A stretch of DNA of 64,000 nucleotides from Chitinophaga pinensis (GCF_007896845.1 NZ_VOHS01000018.1:1-64000); one strand, 5' to 3'; counted from the first letter of the stretch, positions 45,748-55,738 are shown. The notes: generated by a model not told the origin, from the letters alone. Made by a program: numbers and translations.

Positions 45748-46755
45748 TTAGTTCCTGAACATGGTCACGACCAGTCCCACTTCTTTGTTAAACATCTTTG
45801 CCATAGCCGCGACGCTGGTTTCATTGGAGCTGCTGCTGTTATCCATTTCCAGAGCCTTGGTACGTACCACCAGTTTCAGGTCTCCTTTTGTGTAAAGGCG
45901 GAACATACCGTCATCTTCAGTTTCCTTGTTTACATTGGCACTTGCAGAGTCCTGTTTAAAGCCGGAATTTTTGATTTCCTGAAGCATAGTTCTCATATTC
46001 TCACCCAGTGATACATAGGTTACGCTTCCGTGTGGTGTTACACTCATGTAAAGGTCTTTATGTTCATTCACATAACTGCTCTTGTCATCATCCGCAATGC
46101 TCCAGCGATAGCTGATCTTATTCAGTGTATTTAGTACGCTGTCGCCGGACATGTCCAGTATGTCAGACATATCTTTCAGATTGACATTTCTGCTGCTGAT
46201 ACCTGTGAATTCTTTGATCATTTCCTCACCCAGCAAAATCTTCACCAGTGAAGGATGTTTGGTGGAGTAGATCACTTCCACATGCTGCCCTTTGCTGGCG
46301 GCATGATACTGTTCACTGCTTACTTCTTTCTGTACGCGTACAGGCTTTCCTTTTTTCGTGATATAAGAGATGGTCAGTTTGTAGCTGCTGCTTTTAGAAC
46401 TGCTTTTGTAATAACCATCTACGATCGTTGCCGGTACTGTTTCTCCGAACTGTTTCAGTTCTTTGTTTTCCAGTTTTGTGTAGTGCATTGAGAAGATGAC
46501 TATCAGTGCGATAGCGCCTGGAATAAACAGAAAGGCAATGTTATGATACCAGTATTTAGGCGTACGGTCCCATTCTTTTATTTCATCAATGTCCTGAAAA
46601 TCAGCAAAAAGCTGTACAAGGAACACAAAGCATAATAAGCCACCGACGATACCAAGGAAAACAGGCATATACAGGTACATATCTGCAGGCATCCAGTAAT
46701 AAAATGTCAGGAATGTGAGCAGGAGCAGAATGCCCCACGTGATTCTTCTTTTCAT
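45748..46755 (-). CDS. DUF3592-like membrane protein
   Basis: A 335-residue protein. Hydrophobic helices occur near the N-terminus (WGILLLLTFLTFYYWMPAD, FLGIVGGLLCFVFLVQLFA) and near residue 85 (IAFLFIPGAIALIVIFSM). The middle has the DUF3592-like pattern KQFGETVPATIVDGYYKSSS then YKLTISYITKKGKPVRVQKE and VEVIYSTKHPSLVKI. The C-terminal about 160 residues form a cytoplasmic-type domain of unknown type. DUF3592 is an uncharacterised domain. I assigned the family from the pattern rather than a full match. Confidence 0.7.
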   Translation of the reverse strand: MKRRITWGILLLLTFLTFYYWMPADMYLYMPVFLGIVGGLLCFVFLVQLFADFQDIDEIKEWDRTPKYWYHNIAFLFIPGAIALIVIFSMHYTKLENKELKQFGETVPATIVDGYYKSSSKSSSYKLTISYITKKGKPVRVQKEVSSEQYHAASKGQHVEVIYSTKHPSLVKILLGEEMIKEFTGISSRNVNLKDMSDILDMSGDSVLNTLNKISYRWSIADDDKSSYVNEHKDLYMSVTPHGSVTYVSLGENMRTMLQEIKNSGFKQDSASANVNKETEDDGMFRLYTKGDLKLVVRTKALEMDNSSSSNETSVAAMAKMFNKEVGLVVTMFRN

Positions 46756-47064
46756 ATGTATAGGGTTGTAGTGTACGGTTATAGGGAATTCCGGTTCTTC
46801 AGGATATTTCTAATCTTCAGGTCTTCAATGATTTGTCCCACAAGCTGCTATAAGCATTCTGCAAATATACATTTTTTAATATGTGATTCCCCGTAAGTAC
46901 ATCCATTTTAAATTATGTTTTTATATACTATTTTATGTATTTTACACATGAGCCTCCCTGAAAGCCTTAGTAGTAGCACGTTTGGGCTTATTCTGTGAGA
47001 ATGAGACAGTTAGCCGAAGAGACCTATCTATATATTGAAAGACGATCCCTATAATATAAACCGA
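46756..47064. other. Intergenic region, no gene seen
   Basis: A 309-base AT-rich gap separates divergent DUF3592-like and T9SS genes and must contain both promoters. I find no TAnnTTTG promoter match, tandem repeat or clear hairpin in it. Confidence 0.4.
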
Positions 47065-49491
47065 ATGCCTAAATTTTTATTGCTACCCTCGTTATTGCTA
47101 TTATTTCATACCCAGTCATTTGCACAATATGCGGACAGTGGAACGGGTAATCTGAAGGAAGTGGTGTGGTGGATGGACTGGTCAGGTATGAAGATTGAAA
47201 ATGGCGCAACCAAAACGATTATAACAGCAGATGGACTCTCTATCACGCTCACTATCTCCGATGTTACCGGCACGCCCATATCGCCTGTGGTGATGAACAT
47301 GTCGAATCAGGCTTTACTGAAGAACCTATACAATTTTTCTGATACTGCTGTAAGACCAGCACTGGCAGTACCTAACAACTTCAATAACAGCAGCTTCACT
47401 ATAACAACAAGTGCTACACGTTATGGTCGTCCGGCTGCTTTTACGCTGGTTGCAACAGATGCGGAATCTTCGAGTTCGTTGGAAACACTGCAGTTAAAGA
47501 GTTCTGCAGGACATTGGCGATCAATTGCTTTCTTCCGTAATTCAACGCAGGTGAATAATCCTGCCGTGGGCTGTGGTACAGCTACTGTAAGTGTATCAGA
47601 AACATATGGTGGTACGCCCGGCATAGGGCAGCTCCCGATACTTGCGACAGATGTAGCTGCTGGTGCAACACTTAGATTAGATGTTGGCTTGTTACGAACT
47701 GGTCATGGCAGCAGTGCAGTTGCTTTCGGTATCATTGCCAAAGTAGATGAAGGTGATCTGCCGGGCAGTTATGGTCGTGCTTTTCACCAGCTGGTATACA
47801 GTACACAAAATGCCTGTAATTATCAGGCGCCATATCCGGTTACTACACGCCAATCTGCTTTGCAGTTGGGTAGTGTGCCGGGAGATGCTGATTCGGTAGG
47901 GATGACAGATGATAATCTGCATGGAGTGGATGAAGAAGCGATCAGTGCATTTCATGATTATACCGGTAGTGGTGCTTACACCGTGAATGTACCCCTGAGC
48001 AATGCAAGCGGTAAAAATGCATATCTCTCCGGATGGTTTGATTATAACCGTAATGGTGTATTTGAATTATCAGAACTGGTGACTACCGTCGTGTCTCCCG
48101 GAGCTACATTTGCTACGTTGAACTGGACGGGATTACCTGATGGTTTTATTACAGGCAGTGTTTCGCAATATGGTTTCCGTTTTCGTTTATCTACTGATCA
48201 ACAGGCGGTGAGAACACCCACAGGCTTTGCACCTGACGGGGAAGTGGAAGATTATCTCGTACCTATCAAAGCGCCTTGTGCTGCTAATGTCAATACACTT
48301 TCCAACATGGTGCTCTGTGCGGGTAAACCTGCACAGCTGAATGCAAGTGGTGGTATTAAATATCAGTGGTCACCGGCTACAGGTCTTTCTTCAGATACGA
48401 TTCCCAATCCGGTGGCAACACCTATGGTGACGACTACTTATACTGTGAACAGTGTGGATGCACATGGTTGTCCGGGAAAGGCGAGTCTCACCATCCACGT
48501 CAATCCTTCTCCTGTATTTAACAAGAGAAGTGATACGGCGATCTGTTCCGGTAACTCCCTGCAGTTGTACGCTATCTCTGATATACCGGCGACTTATTCA
48601 TGGTGGCCTGATAGTTCGCTTAGCAATAGTATTATTCCCAATCCTGTTGCCACACCTGCTGTCAGCACCAGTTATACGGCTACGGCAACAACTGTGTACG
48701 GTTGTACCAGCAAGGCGCTCATCAATGTGCGCGTGAATCCTTCACCTGAGTTCAGAGTGATACCGGATACGCCGGTGGTGTGTCTGGGGCAGACAGTAGA
48801 TATTCTGGCGAAAGGAGGAGATGTGTTCAGGTGGTATTCTGACAGAGATTCTTTGCTGACGACCAATGCGTCTATCACGGTTGCGCCTGTCTGTGATTCT
48901 ACTTTTAAGATCTACATGGAGCATCATACGTGTGCAGTATCTGATACGTTTATGGTGCCGATCAAGGTATATGCACTGCCGGTTACTTCTGTGTCAAAAT
49001 CAGGTGATATAGACTGCGCACATCCTGAAGTGAGTCTGGAGGCAAAAGGAGGCGTTTATTACAACTGGCAGCCTGCGGTGGCTATCTCTAATAACCTTGT
49101 GGCTAATCCGGTCGTATCGCCGCTTAAATCGGCCACTTATGAGGTAACTGTGATGGACGTACATGGGTGTACGCAGGTAGAGGCGATTACGGTGAATGTG
49201 GATGTTGCGCTGGCTTTTACCCGTTATCCGTTGCCGACAGCGTTTACGCCTAACGGAGATGGCAGGAATGATTGTTTTGGAATGAAGTTCTGGGGTGAGA
49301 CGAATACATTTGAATTCAGTGTATTTAACCGTACCGGTTTTATGGTATTCAATACGCGTTATCCCGGGCATTGCTGGGATGGCACTTTCAAAGGAATGGC
49401 GCAGCCTGCGGGCACTTATATTTATATGATCAAAGCGAAGACGGTCTGTGGAGATGTATTACGTAAAGGCACTGTTGTACTTGCCAGATAA
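47065..49491 (+). CDS. T9SS type B exported surface protein with CshA-like, GEVED and Ig-like repeats
   Basis: An about 808-residue exported protein with a signal peptide (LLLPSLLLLFHTQSFAQ). It then has a CshA-like beta-domain (EVVWWMDWSGMKIENGATK), a GEVED domain ending in the literal GEVEDYLVPI near residue 400, and three PKD/Ig-like repeats (YQWSPATGLSSDTIPNPVAT, YSWWPDSSLSNSIIPNPVAT, VYYNWQPAVAISNNLVANPV). The C-terminal domain (LPTAFTPNGDGRNDCFGMKF then FNRTGFMVFNT and PAGTYIYMI) is the gliding-motility-associated T9SS type B signal. It is probably anchored or shed at the cell surface; the ligand is unknown. The open frame extends upstream to a TTG at 47035; the first ATG (47065) fits the signal peptide. 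Confidence 0.92.
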   Translation: MPKFLLLPSLLLLFHTQSFAQYADSGTGNLKEVVWWMDWSGMKIENGATKTIITADGLSITLTISDVTGTPISPVVMNMSNQALLKNLYNFSDTAVRPALAVPNNFNNSSFTITTSATRYGRPAAFTLVATDAESSSSLETLQLKSSAGHWRSIAFFRNSTQVNNPAVGCGTATVSVSETYGGTPGIGQLPILATDVAAGATLRLDVGLLRTGHGSSAVAFGIIAKVDEGDLPGSYGRAFHQLVYSTQNACNYQAPYPVTTRQSALQLGSVPGDADSVGMTDDNLHGVDEEAISAFHDYTGSGAYTVNVPLSNASGKNAYLSGWFDYNRNGVFELSELVTTVVSPGATFATLNWTGLPDGFITGSVSQYGFRFRLSTDQQAVRTPTGFAPDGEVEDYLVPIKAPCAANVNTLSNMVLCAGKPAQLNASGGIKYQWSPATGLSSDTIPNPVATPMVTTTYTVNSVDAHGCPGKASLTIHVNPSPVFNKRSDTAICSGNSLQLYAISDIPATYSWWPDSSLSNSIIPNPVATPAVSTSYTATATTVYGCTSKALINVRVNPSPEFRVIPDTPVVCLGQTVDILAKGGDVFRWYSDRDSLLTTNASITVAPVCDSTFKIYMEHHTCAVSDTFMVPIKVYALPVTSVSKSGDIDCAHPEVSLEAKGGVYYNWQPAVAISNNLVANPVVSPLKSATYEVTVMDVHGCTQVEAITVNVDVALAFTRYPLPTAFTPNGDGRNDCFGMKFWGETNTFEFSVFNRTGFMVFNTRYPGHCWDGTFKGMAQPAGTYIYMIKAKTVCGDVLRKGTVVLAR

Positions 49492-49496
49492 ATAAT

Positions 49497-49528
49497 GAGG
49501 CTATCTCAAAAATGAGATAGCCTCTTCC
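49497..49528. terminator. Bidirectional terminator
   Basis: A 12-bp stem, GAGGCTATCTCA (49497-49508) with TGAGATAGCCTC (49513-49524), and an AAAA loop lie between the T9SS gene and the convergent GH47 gene. Confidence 0.9.
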
Positions 49529-49547
49529 TGTATATAGACTGGTTAAC

Positions 49548-50921
49548 TTACTGATTAATGCCCAGACGTCTGGCTGTTTCTGCCGCTTTAAACTCGTCTG
49601 TTCTAAACGGGTTACCTTCTGCTGTGAATACGTAATCAAGTGTATTCAGGCCACTGTCTGGTGTAAATAGCAGATACAGATACTTCATGGTGGTGGCAAA
49701 GAAATAGACCGGCATTTTATTCTGCTGTTGTTTACTTCTGATATCCATTACCCCTGTAAAAGCGACGCCCGATCTGCAATACTGTAATATATCATTGTAG
49801 TATTGCCTTCCCATCTGCTGATACACGGTATCTTTTGTATAATCATACAGATACCATGCTGATTCGATGATCTCCGGATTCAGGTCATATGCTGCCGCCG
49901 TAATATGTTGCCGGCGGAAGTCATAGATCATCGGTATCATACCATATTGCTTCCAGAGATTATTCCATGTCCGGTGTACTCTGGCTGCCTGCTCTGCATC
50001 ATTATCGATGCACAAAAGTGCCGGCAGAAATGCGTCGTATCCGGTCGCTGTGGTATTCTTTATTTCTCCTGAATACATGTCTGTCCTGCGGTACCATATA
50101 GCAGTGTCACTTTCTTCTGCATTGTACTGGTGAACAGCTGTAATCGTTTTCTCCCACATGTCTTTCAGTTCCGCATCTTTGAACAGGAGCCATGTTTTCA
50201 GCATGCTTTCGTAATAAGCACTGCCTCCTGCGCCGATACAACTGATCGTTTCGAGCCAGTCGCCGGTTTCATTATTGATAATGTTACCGGTGAGGTTGAG
50301 TGCGGATCGTCGGCCATATACGGCTTCTGTTGCCTTCCTCGCTGCCTGATAATATTTAGGATCCTTTGTATAGTAACTCAGGATGCCCATTTCAAGTGTA
50401 TAAGCGGCTGCTTCTGCGGTATTGACCTTTTCGCCTTTCACTTTACCGGTTTTCAGATTGACCCAGTAATAGGGAATGCCTGTCGGTGATTTGAAAGCTT
50501 TTAAGAGGCGATCTCCAAAGTCTTTTGCGCGTTCCAGTATTTTAGGCTGGTGTGTACAGGAGTACATGTATAGCAGTCCTCCCAGTACGCGACTATTGAC
50601 ATCAAAGGTCTTTACGTATACGTCTATATCAAAGCTGCAGCTATCCGTTACAAACTTCTCAATATCTCTGGCCTGTTTCTGCAGGCCCATCACTTTCATG
50701 GTACTATATGCATCGATCTGCGAAATACGTATGGGCTGTTCGTACCAGTCCGTGTAGGTTTTCGTTTGCGGCAATAATACATCATGTCCCCAGGCGTATC
50801 GTTTATAAGCATCCCAGGATCTGACAAATTCCTGTTTGACGCTTAGCGATAACTCCGCTTGCTGGGCTTTCATAGGTAGGTAGGCGATCATGGCTGCGGC
50901 AGCCACAATACATTTTTTCAT
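49548..50921 (-). CDS. GH47 alpha-1,2-mannosidase, secreted, with a Glu-to-Asp change
   Basis: A 457-residue exported enzyme. After a signal peptide (IVAAAAMIAYLPMKA) come RYAWGHDVLLP (residues 41-51), DAYSTMKVMGL, TFDVNSRVLGGLLYMY, NPEIIESAWYLYDYT, and the C-terminal FTAEGNPFR with the Ca2+-coordinating-type Thr near 433. The (alpha/alpha)7 pattern fits class I GH47. Where GH47 enzymes usually have F-E-x-x-I-R, this protein reads F-D-V-N-S-R at Asp107, a conservative but unusual change at what I believe is the acid position. It may trim alpha-1,2-mannose from N-glycans or mannan. No SusCD pair lies nearby. Confidence 0.88.
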   Translation of the reverse strand: MKKCIVAAAAMIAYLPMKAQQAELSLSVKQEFVRSWDAYKRYAWGHDVLLPQTKTYTDWYEQPIRISQIDAYSTMKVMGLQKQARDIEKFVTDSCSFDIDVYVKTFDVNSRVLGGLLYMYSCTHQPKILERAKDFGDRLLKAFKSPTGIPYYWVNLKTGKVKGEKVNTAEAAAYTLEMGILSYYTKDPKYYQAARKATEAVYGRRSALNLTGNIINNETGDWLETISCIGAGGSAYYESMLKTWLLFKDAELKDMWEKTITAVHQYNAEESDTAIWYRRTDMYSGEIKNTTATGYDAFLPALLCIDNDAEQAARVHRTWNNLWKQYGMIPMIYDFRRQHITAAAYDLNPEIIESAWYLYDYTKDTVYQQMGRQYYNDILQYCRSGVAFTGVMDIRSKQQQNKMPVYFFATTMKYLYLLFTPDSGLNTLDYVFTAEGNPFRTDEFKAAETARRLGINQ

Positions 50922-51003
50922 CGGGTGCTAAATTATGATCTGCGAAAGTAATAAACCGTTCATACTATTGCGCTAACAAATATATTTTTTACGGTATAAC
51001 GAT

Positions 51004-51843
51004 CTACGACATACGCTGGTGCTGTTCCCGGTATTGAGAAGGTGTTTGCTGATAGATGGTCTGAAACTGTTTATAGAAATGTCCGAGATTATTAAAGCCA
51101 CAATCGTGGCAGATACTCTTAATAGGGGCATTGGTAATAGCTAACTGTCTGGCTGCAAATTGCATACGTAATTCCGTGACAAGGGTAGAGAGCGTTTTGT
51201 CATAACATTTGCGCACGGTGCGGTTGACATAGTCAATGTTACGGCCGCAGATGGACGCAAAGCCTCTGGCGCCCAGCCGGAAGAGGTCAGGCTGTGCCGG
51301 GAACTGCTGAATCGCATTGTTCAGCCATGCGGGAATATCCTGATTATCAGGTTGATTTTCAGTTGGGAGTAAGAGTTTAAAAAGGGAGAGGAGAAAGCTA
51401 TCGAGGTAGATTGCTGAGTCCTGATGTTTCCACATTTTTTCTGCCAGATGAGAAATGCTTCTTAAAACTGTTTCGTCCAGCGTGGCCTGATAAGGCAGGT
51501 CTCCTTTTTTCCAGAAGAAATCTTCCGAGTCAGGAAAATAGCGCTTCCGGAAATACTGGACAGTTTTAAACGGAAAAGCAAGGTTCATCATGGTGATGCC
51601 CTGACGGTTGGAAGAGAAGGTATGCAGGTCATCCGGGCGCATCATGACAATATCCCCTGTATGCAGCGGGGTGTTTTGTCCATTGATGAGATGAATGCCA
51701 TTGCCGTGCTCTATCCAGAAGATTTCGGCATAATCATGATTATGAAGGGAAATATCATCTGTAGAGAATATTTTAACCCTGGACAGATGAAAAAGCTCAC
51801 CTTTTGTAATGAAGTCGCGTAGTAAGAACCTCGTAATTTTCAT
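51004..51843 (-). CDS. AraC family transcriptional regulator
   Basis: A 279-residue protein. The N-terminal cupin sensor is seen in HNHDYAEIFWIEHGNGIHLI then NGQNTPLHTGDIVMMRPDDLHTF. The C-terminal HTH carries FASICGRNIDYVNRTVRKCY and ITNAPIKSICHDCGFNNLGH then FYKQFQTIYQQTPSQYREQH. It is intact. It lies 82 bases upstream of the GH47 gene on the same strand and is divergent from GH130, so it may control either. The inducer is unknown; sugar-type regulation is plausible. Confidence 0.92.
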   Translation of the reverse strand: MKITRFLLRDFITKGELFHLSRVKIFSTDDISLHNHDYAEIFWIEHGNGIHLINGQNTPLHTGDIVMMRPDDLHTFSSNRQGITMMNLAFPFKTVQYFRKRYFPDSEDFFWKKGDLPYQATLDETVLRSISHLAEKMWKHQDSAIYLDSFLLSLFKLLLPTENQPDNQDIPAWLNNAIQQFPAQPDLFRLGARGFASICGRNIDYVNRTVRKCYDKTLSTLVTELRMQFAARQLAITNAPIKSICHDCGFNNLGHFYKQFQTIYQQTPSQYREQHQRMS

Positions 51844-52007
51844 AAATGTCCCCTGACAGTGTTAAAGGTAGCAAAATTTTATGCAGATGTGTCTGCCGGA
51901 AACCATTAATAACATTGGATTAACCGTGTTAAGCAGCTTTTGTGACAAGGGAGTATAAAAAGCATCGTCCGGCAACTTACTGGCGCAGATATTGTTTGTT
52001 GAAAAGC

Positions 52008-52038
52008 CCATAACAGTTAATTTTTATTCCTGTTATGG
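52008..52038. promoter_or_regulatory. 9-bp inverted repeat in the AraC/GH130 gap
   Basis: CCATAACAG (52008-52016) and CTGTTATGG (52030-52038) are exact complements with 13 bases between them, in the 303-bp divergent region between the AraC and GH130 genes. It may be an operator or a hairpin in a leader. The rest of the region has no gene I can support. Confidence 0.4.
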
Positions 52039-52146
52039 ACAGGTCCGAACGGTGACGCTGCCACGTGAAGCGCCTGCAAGGCCTTACAATTAAAAGAGTT
52101 ATCTTTATAAATACATATCTTTTATTAACCCTGTAGATTGTTGCGT

Positions 52147-53604
52147 ATGTTAAGCATGACGAGAAAAAACATCAGGATTAACCCTGATTTCAAAAGAGTC
52201 ATTCCCCGCTTCTTTAACTCCGGAAATGAAAGATCGGTGCAGATCATCAATAAGGTTGTGGATATGCCGGAGAATGTGGTATGTGACGTACTGAATGGTG
52301 TGCTGAAAGAATTTTCCTGCAGGTATAAGGACATCCATAAAGTATTTGAAAATCATTATTCGCGGATCTCTCACCTTGTACCGCCGGGGGTGATTGTCAC
52401 CAAAGACAGACAACATCTGCTGGGGGCTTATTTTACGATGGAGTATTCACTGGAAGCCGCTGCATTGTTCAATCCGTCGGTAGTGGAAGCACCTGACCAG
52501 TCGGGTATTCCACCGGGACATAAACGGGTTATTGTCAGTTTCAGGGCGACCGGTGAAAGTCATATCTCGTCGATCGTGTTCAGAGAAGGCATCATTGACA
52601 AAGACTGTAACATTACACTCGATGATCCGGCGCATTTCCTGACGGAAGGGAAGCTGACCGGAGAAAAGCGGAATGATAAAGAACATTTCGCACGTCAGCT
52701 CAATCAGCTGCGACTGCCGGAGGATCTGCATGTAGGCATCCTGCATCAGCTGACAGATGAATTTACCTATTCGGAAATAGATATCATTCTGCGGAATTCG
52801 CTGCGGGGTATTGTACAGGATCCGGGCGATCAGCAGTCTATGAAGCAACATGTGCTGGAACTGGTAGATGCCAGCTATGAACTGCATTTCCCTGATCATA
52901 CAACATTGGGAGAACGTGTTATTTTCCCGGTCACTTATACCGAAAAGAATGGTATAGAAGATGCCCGTTTTGTGAAGTTTACAGAGGAAGAAGGATCCTG
53001 TACCTATTACGCTACCTACACCGCTTATGACGGTTCATTTATATTGCCCAAGTTGATCAAAACCTGCGATTTTCAGCACTTCGAAATACACCCGCTGTAT
53101 GGTAAGGGAGCGGTGAATAAGAACCTGGCCCTGTTCCCCAAAAAGATCAATGGCAAATATGCGATGTTGTCGCGGATCGATGGCGTCAATAACTACATCA
53201 TGTTTTCTGATGATCTGTATGACTGGGAAGAACCACAGTTATTACAAAAGCCTAAATTTCCATGGGAGTTTGTACAGATCGGGAATGCCGGTTCTCCGCT
53301 TGAAACAGAAAAGGGATGGCTGATCATTTCACATGGTGTCGGACCGATGAGAAAGTATTGTCTGGGGGCCGCTTTGTTTGATCTGGAAGATCCTACCAAA
53401 GAACTCGGTCGTTTACAATATCCTCTGCTGATGCCGAAAGAAGATGAGCGTGACGGATATGTACCGAATGTGGTGTATTCCTGTGGCGCGATGATACATG
53501 AGGGACAGGTATTTATTCCTTATGCAGTGTCTGATTATGCCTCTTCCTTTGCCAGCATTCCGCTGGATAAATTACTGAAAGCGTTATTGAAACCGGCTCA
53601 GTGA
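52147..53604 (+). CDS. GH130-family beta-mannoside phosphorylase or hydrolase
   Basis: An about 485-residue cytoplasmic-type protein. The five-bladed propeller of GH130 is suggested by GAYFTMEYSLEAAALFNPSVVEAP near residue 98, EDARFVKFTEEEGSCTYYAT near 280, LFPKKINGKYAMLSRIDG near 335, and IGNAGSPLETEKGWLIISHG then VGPMRKYCLGAALFDLEDPT near 380. GH130 enzymes phosphorolyse or hydrolyse beta-mannosides; which one is not decided. There is no signal peptide. ATGs at 52147 and 52156 are both possible. The last 7 bases overlap the 3' end of the convergent GT4 gene. Placement with two GT4 genes suggests a shared intracellular glycan. Confidence 0.85.
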   Translation: MLSMTRKNIRINPDFKRVIPRFFNSGNERSVQIINKVVDMPENVVCDVLNGVLKEFSCRYKDIHKVFENHYSRISHLVPPGVIVTKDRQHLLGAYFTMEYSLEAAALFNPSVVEAPDQSGIPPGHKRVIVSFRATGESHISSIVFREGIIDKDCNITLDDPAHFLTEGKLTGEKRNDKEHFARQLNQLRLPEDLHVGILHQLTDEFTYSEIDIILRNSLRGIVQDPGDQQSMKQHVLELVDASYELHFPDHTTLGERVIFPVTYTEKNGIEDARFVKFTEEEGSCTYYATYTAYDGSFILPKLIKTCDFQHFEIHPLYGKGAVNKNLALFPKKINGKYAMLSRIDGVNNYIMFSDDLYDWEEPQLLQKPKFPWEFVQIGNAGSPLETEKGWLIISHGVGPMRKYCLGAALFDLEDPTKELGRLQYPLLMPKEDERDGYVPNVVYSCGAMIHEGQVFIPYAVSDYASSFASIPLDKLLKALLKPAQ

Positions 53605-54608
53605 GTACCGAGAATACGCTTGTAAACATCTATATAACCCGCAACCATCGTTCCCTGGCTGAATCTGGCCAGGGAATGTTCGCGGCAATCGTTTCTGCGG
53701 ATATTATCCACCTTTTCTACGGCACTTATCGCCTCTTCTGTATTATTTACCAGAAAGCCCGTCCGGGCGTCTGTAATCAGCTCTTTCATGGCTCCTCTGT
53801 TGAAGGCAATGACGGGTGTACCGCACATCATGGCCTCCGCAATGCTTAATCCGAATGGTTCGTTGAACAGCACGGGATGTAGTAATGCTTTTGCTTTACC
53901 GAGGATGTTATTCCGGTCTTCCGGACCTACATTCCCTTTATAGATCACCTGTTTGTTATCGATGTGCGGGGATACCTTTTCGCGGAAGTAGTTTTCGTCC
54001 TGTATCAGTCCGCAGATAAGCAGCCGCATGCCTGCTTCTTTTGCAATCTCAATAGCCAGATGTGTTCCTTTTTCCGGATGGATCCTTCCAAAACTCAGCA
54101 GGTAATCATCCGGCGTAGCCGTAAAAGAAAACAATGATTCATTCAGTCCGTTGTATACCGTATCAATATACGTCAGTGACGGATCCCGGTCACTATTGCT
54201 GATAGAAACGTAATGTGTTGTACTGTTATATTGCTGGTACACAGGCAGTATTGCAGGAGAAGAAAATCCGTGGATAGTGGTCACCATGGGAGTACGGATC
54301 ACCCGTGACCATGTCAGTGGCAGAAAATCAAAATGATTGTGTATGAGATCAAATTCCCCGGCCCGTTCCATTAATGAGGAGATATGTAGACATTCCCAGA
54401 CTTTAAAATCACCCGGTTCATCACCCATGGAATGTTCTCTGACGGAAGATAATTTCGCATTGGTAATGGAGTCGCCGGTGGCGAAGAGTGTCACATTTAA
54501 TCCCTGACGTACGAGTCCTTCGGTGAGTACAGACGCTACCTGTTCCCATGGGCCATATTGCTTTGGGGGAGTACGCCAGCTGATGGGCGCAAGAATGGCT
54601 ATTTTCAT
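53598..54608 (-). CDS. GT4 family glycosyltransferase
   Basis: A 336-residue GT-B fold enzyme. AILAPISWRTPPKQYGPWEQ is at the N-terminus, FDLIHNHFDFLPLTW near residue 83, FGRIHPEKGTHLAIEIAKE near 170, and the E-x7-E-type motif EPFGLSIAEAMMCGTPVIAF near 265. It transfers sugar from a nucleotide or lipid donor to an acceptor not seen here. It is the last of three genes in a minus-strand operon; its ATG lies directly against the previous stop. It is convergent with the GH130 gene. Confidence 0.93.
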   Translation of the reverse strand: MKIAILAPISWRTPPKQYGPWEQVASVLTEGLVRQGLNVTLFATGDSITNAKLSSVREHSMGDEPGDFKVWECLHISSLMERAGEFDLIHNHFDFLPLTWSRVIRTPMVTTIHGFSSPAILPVYQQYNSTTHYVSISNSDRDPSLTYIDTVYNGLNESLFSFTATPDDYLLSFGRIHPEKGTHLAIEIAKEAGMRLLICGLIQDENYFREKVSPHIDNKQVIYKGNVGPEDRNNILGKAKALLHPVLFNEPFGLSIAEAMMCGTPVIAFNRGAMKELITDARTGFLVNNTEEAISAVEKVDNIRRNDCREHSLARFSQGTMVAGYIDVYKRILGTH

Positions 54609-55703
54609 CTATTTATTCAGTGTTTCTGCAACGGTGAAGTAAGCGATCCAGAAAGCAATAGTACTTTCTGCGCCCTGATTTTCATTGACACGGTCGGGCT
54701 GTAATCCGTCTGCACAACCACCGGTGATTTCATCATATAAGGGTTGTTGCAGGGCATTGGCGCCCATGAACCATTGCCAGGATTGTGTCAGTCTTTGAAG
54801 ATGTATGTTATCGCCTGTAACAAGAAAAGCCTGTTGATAACATAAGACCATGGCCATCGCATCCAGAGGCTGCTGATCGAATAAGGCCGTAGTGCCACCT
54901 TTACTTGCCCAGCCATTATTACCGACAGGATAAAGGACCTCCTCATGAAATACCTTTGATTCAAGAAAACTCATCGCCTCAAGGGCGGTGTGCAGATAGT
55001 TCTCCTGACGGGTGATCTCATACGCATGCAGTAGTCCTAATGGAAGGATGGCATTATCGTAGGTCAGTACTTCTTCAAACCAGCACCATTTATCGTCACT
55101 GTATATATGATATGCATGTACGAGCTGGTCTGCCAGCAGACTTATTCTGGACAGCTGTTCCTGATCGCCGGTATGTGAGCGGACGAACAGGCAGAGGCCC
55201 GCAAGACTATTCGCCATACCACGCAGGGATTGGAGATGATCCATATGAGGGGCAGCCTTCAGGAAAAGGTCTTCCGCTGTTTTGATAAGCAGGGGAGAAG
55301 GACCGTATTCCGTGAGATAGCCGAGTGCCATTAAAGTACGGCCGTAGGCATCTTCCGAACTGCCATCGTAGATGATCTGTTTATCATAACGCAGGAAGTT
55401 GTGGAAGTAACCATCATCCATCTGCATATAATGAATAAAACTGAGGTAGATAGACAGGAGTCTGAGTGCCTCCGGATACCGGCCATGTTTCCAGGCAAGT
55501 ACTGTCAGGAGTAATGCCCGGGCATTGTCGTCTGTGCAATAGCCTTCTTTCCTGTTGGGCGTAATGCGCAGGGCATGTTGTATCATGCCTGTGCTGTCTG
55601 TCATATTCAGCAGATGTGCCGGATTAAAGGGTGGTAATACCAGTTCATCCGGCACAAAGGCTTTTTCCGGGAAGGGTACTGCTGTCTGTAAATGCGAACG
55701 CAT
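54609..55703 (-). CDS. Probable (alpha/alpha)-barrel glycosidase-like protein, between two GT4 genes
   Basis: A 364-residue protein with six or more helical hairpin repeats in an alpha/alpha-barrel style (DNARALLLTVLAWKHGRYPE, YDGSSEDAYGRTLMALGYLT, AVLGEVLYPVGNNGW-like LYPVGNNGWASKGG). Conserved aspartates and glutamates (STDDNARALL, SSEDAYGRT) lie at the barrel mouth. No signal peptide is seen. I do not recognise a characterised family. It is adjacent to both GT4 genes in the same operon, so it probably acts on the same glycan. Confidence 0.6.
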   Translation of the reverse strand: MRSHLQTAVPFPEKAFVPDELVLPPFNPAHLLNMTDSTGMIQHALRITPNRKEGYCTDDNARALLLTVLAWKHGRYPEALRLLSIYLSFIHYMQMDDGYFHNFLRYDKQIIYDGSSEDAYGRTLMALGYLTEYGPSPLLIKTAEDLFLKAAPHMDHLQSLRGMANSLAGLCLFVRSHTGDQEQLSRISLLADQLVHAYHIYSDDKWCWFEEVLTYDNAILPLGLLHAYEITRQENYLHTALEAMSFLESKVFHEEVLYPVGNNGWASKGGTTALFDQQPLDAMAMVLCYQQAFLVTGDNIHLQRLTQSWQWFMGANALQQPLYDEITGGCADGLQPDRVNENQGAESTIAFWIAYFTVAETLNK

Positions 55704-55738
55704 GTAGTTTTTTTTGGTGAAATAATACGCGACGGTGT

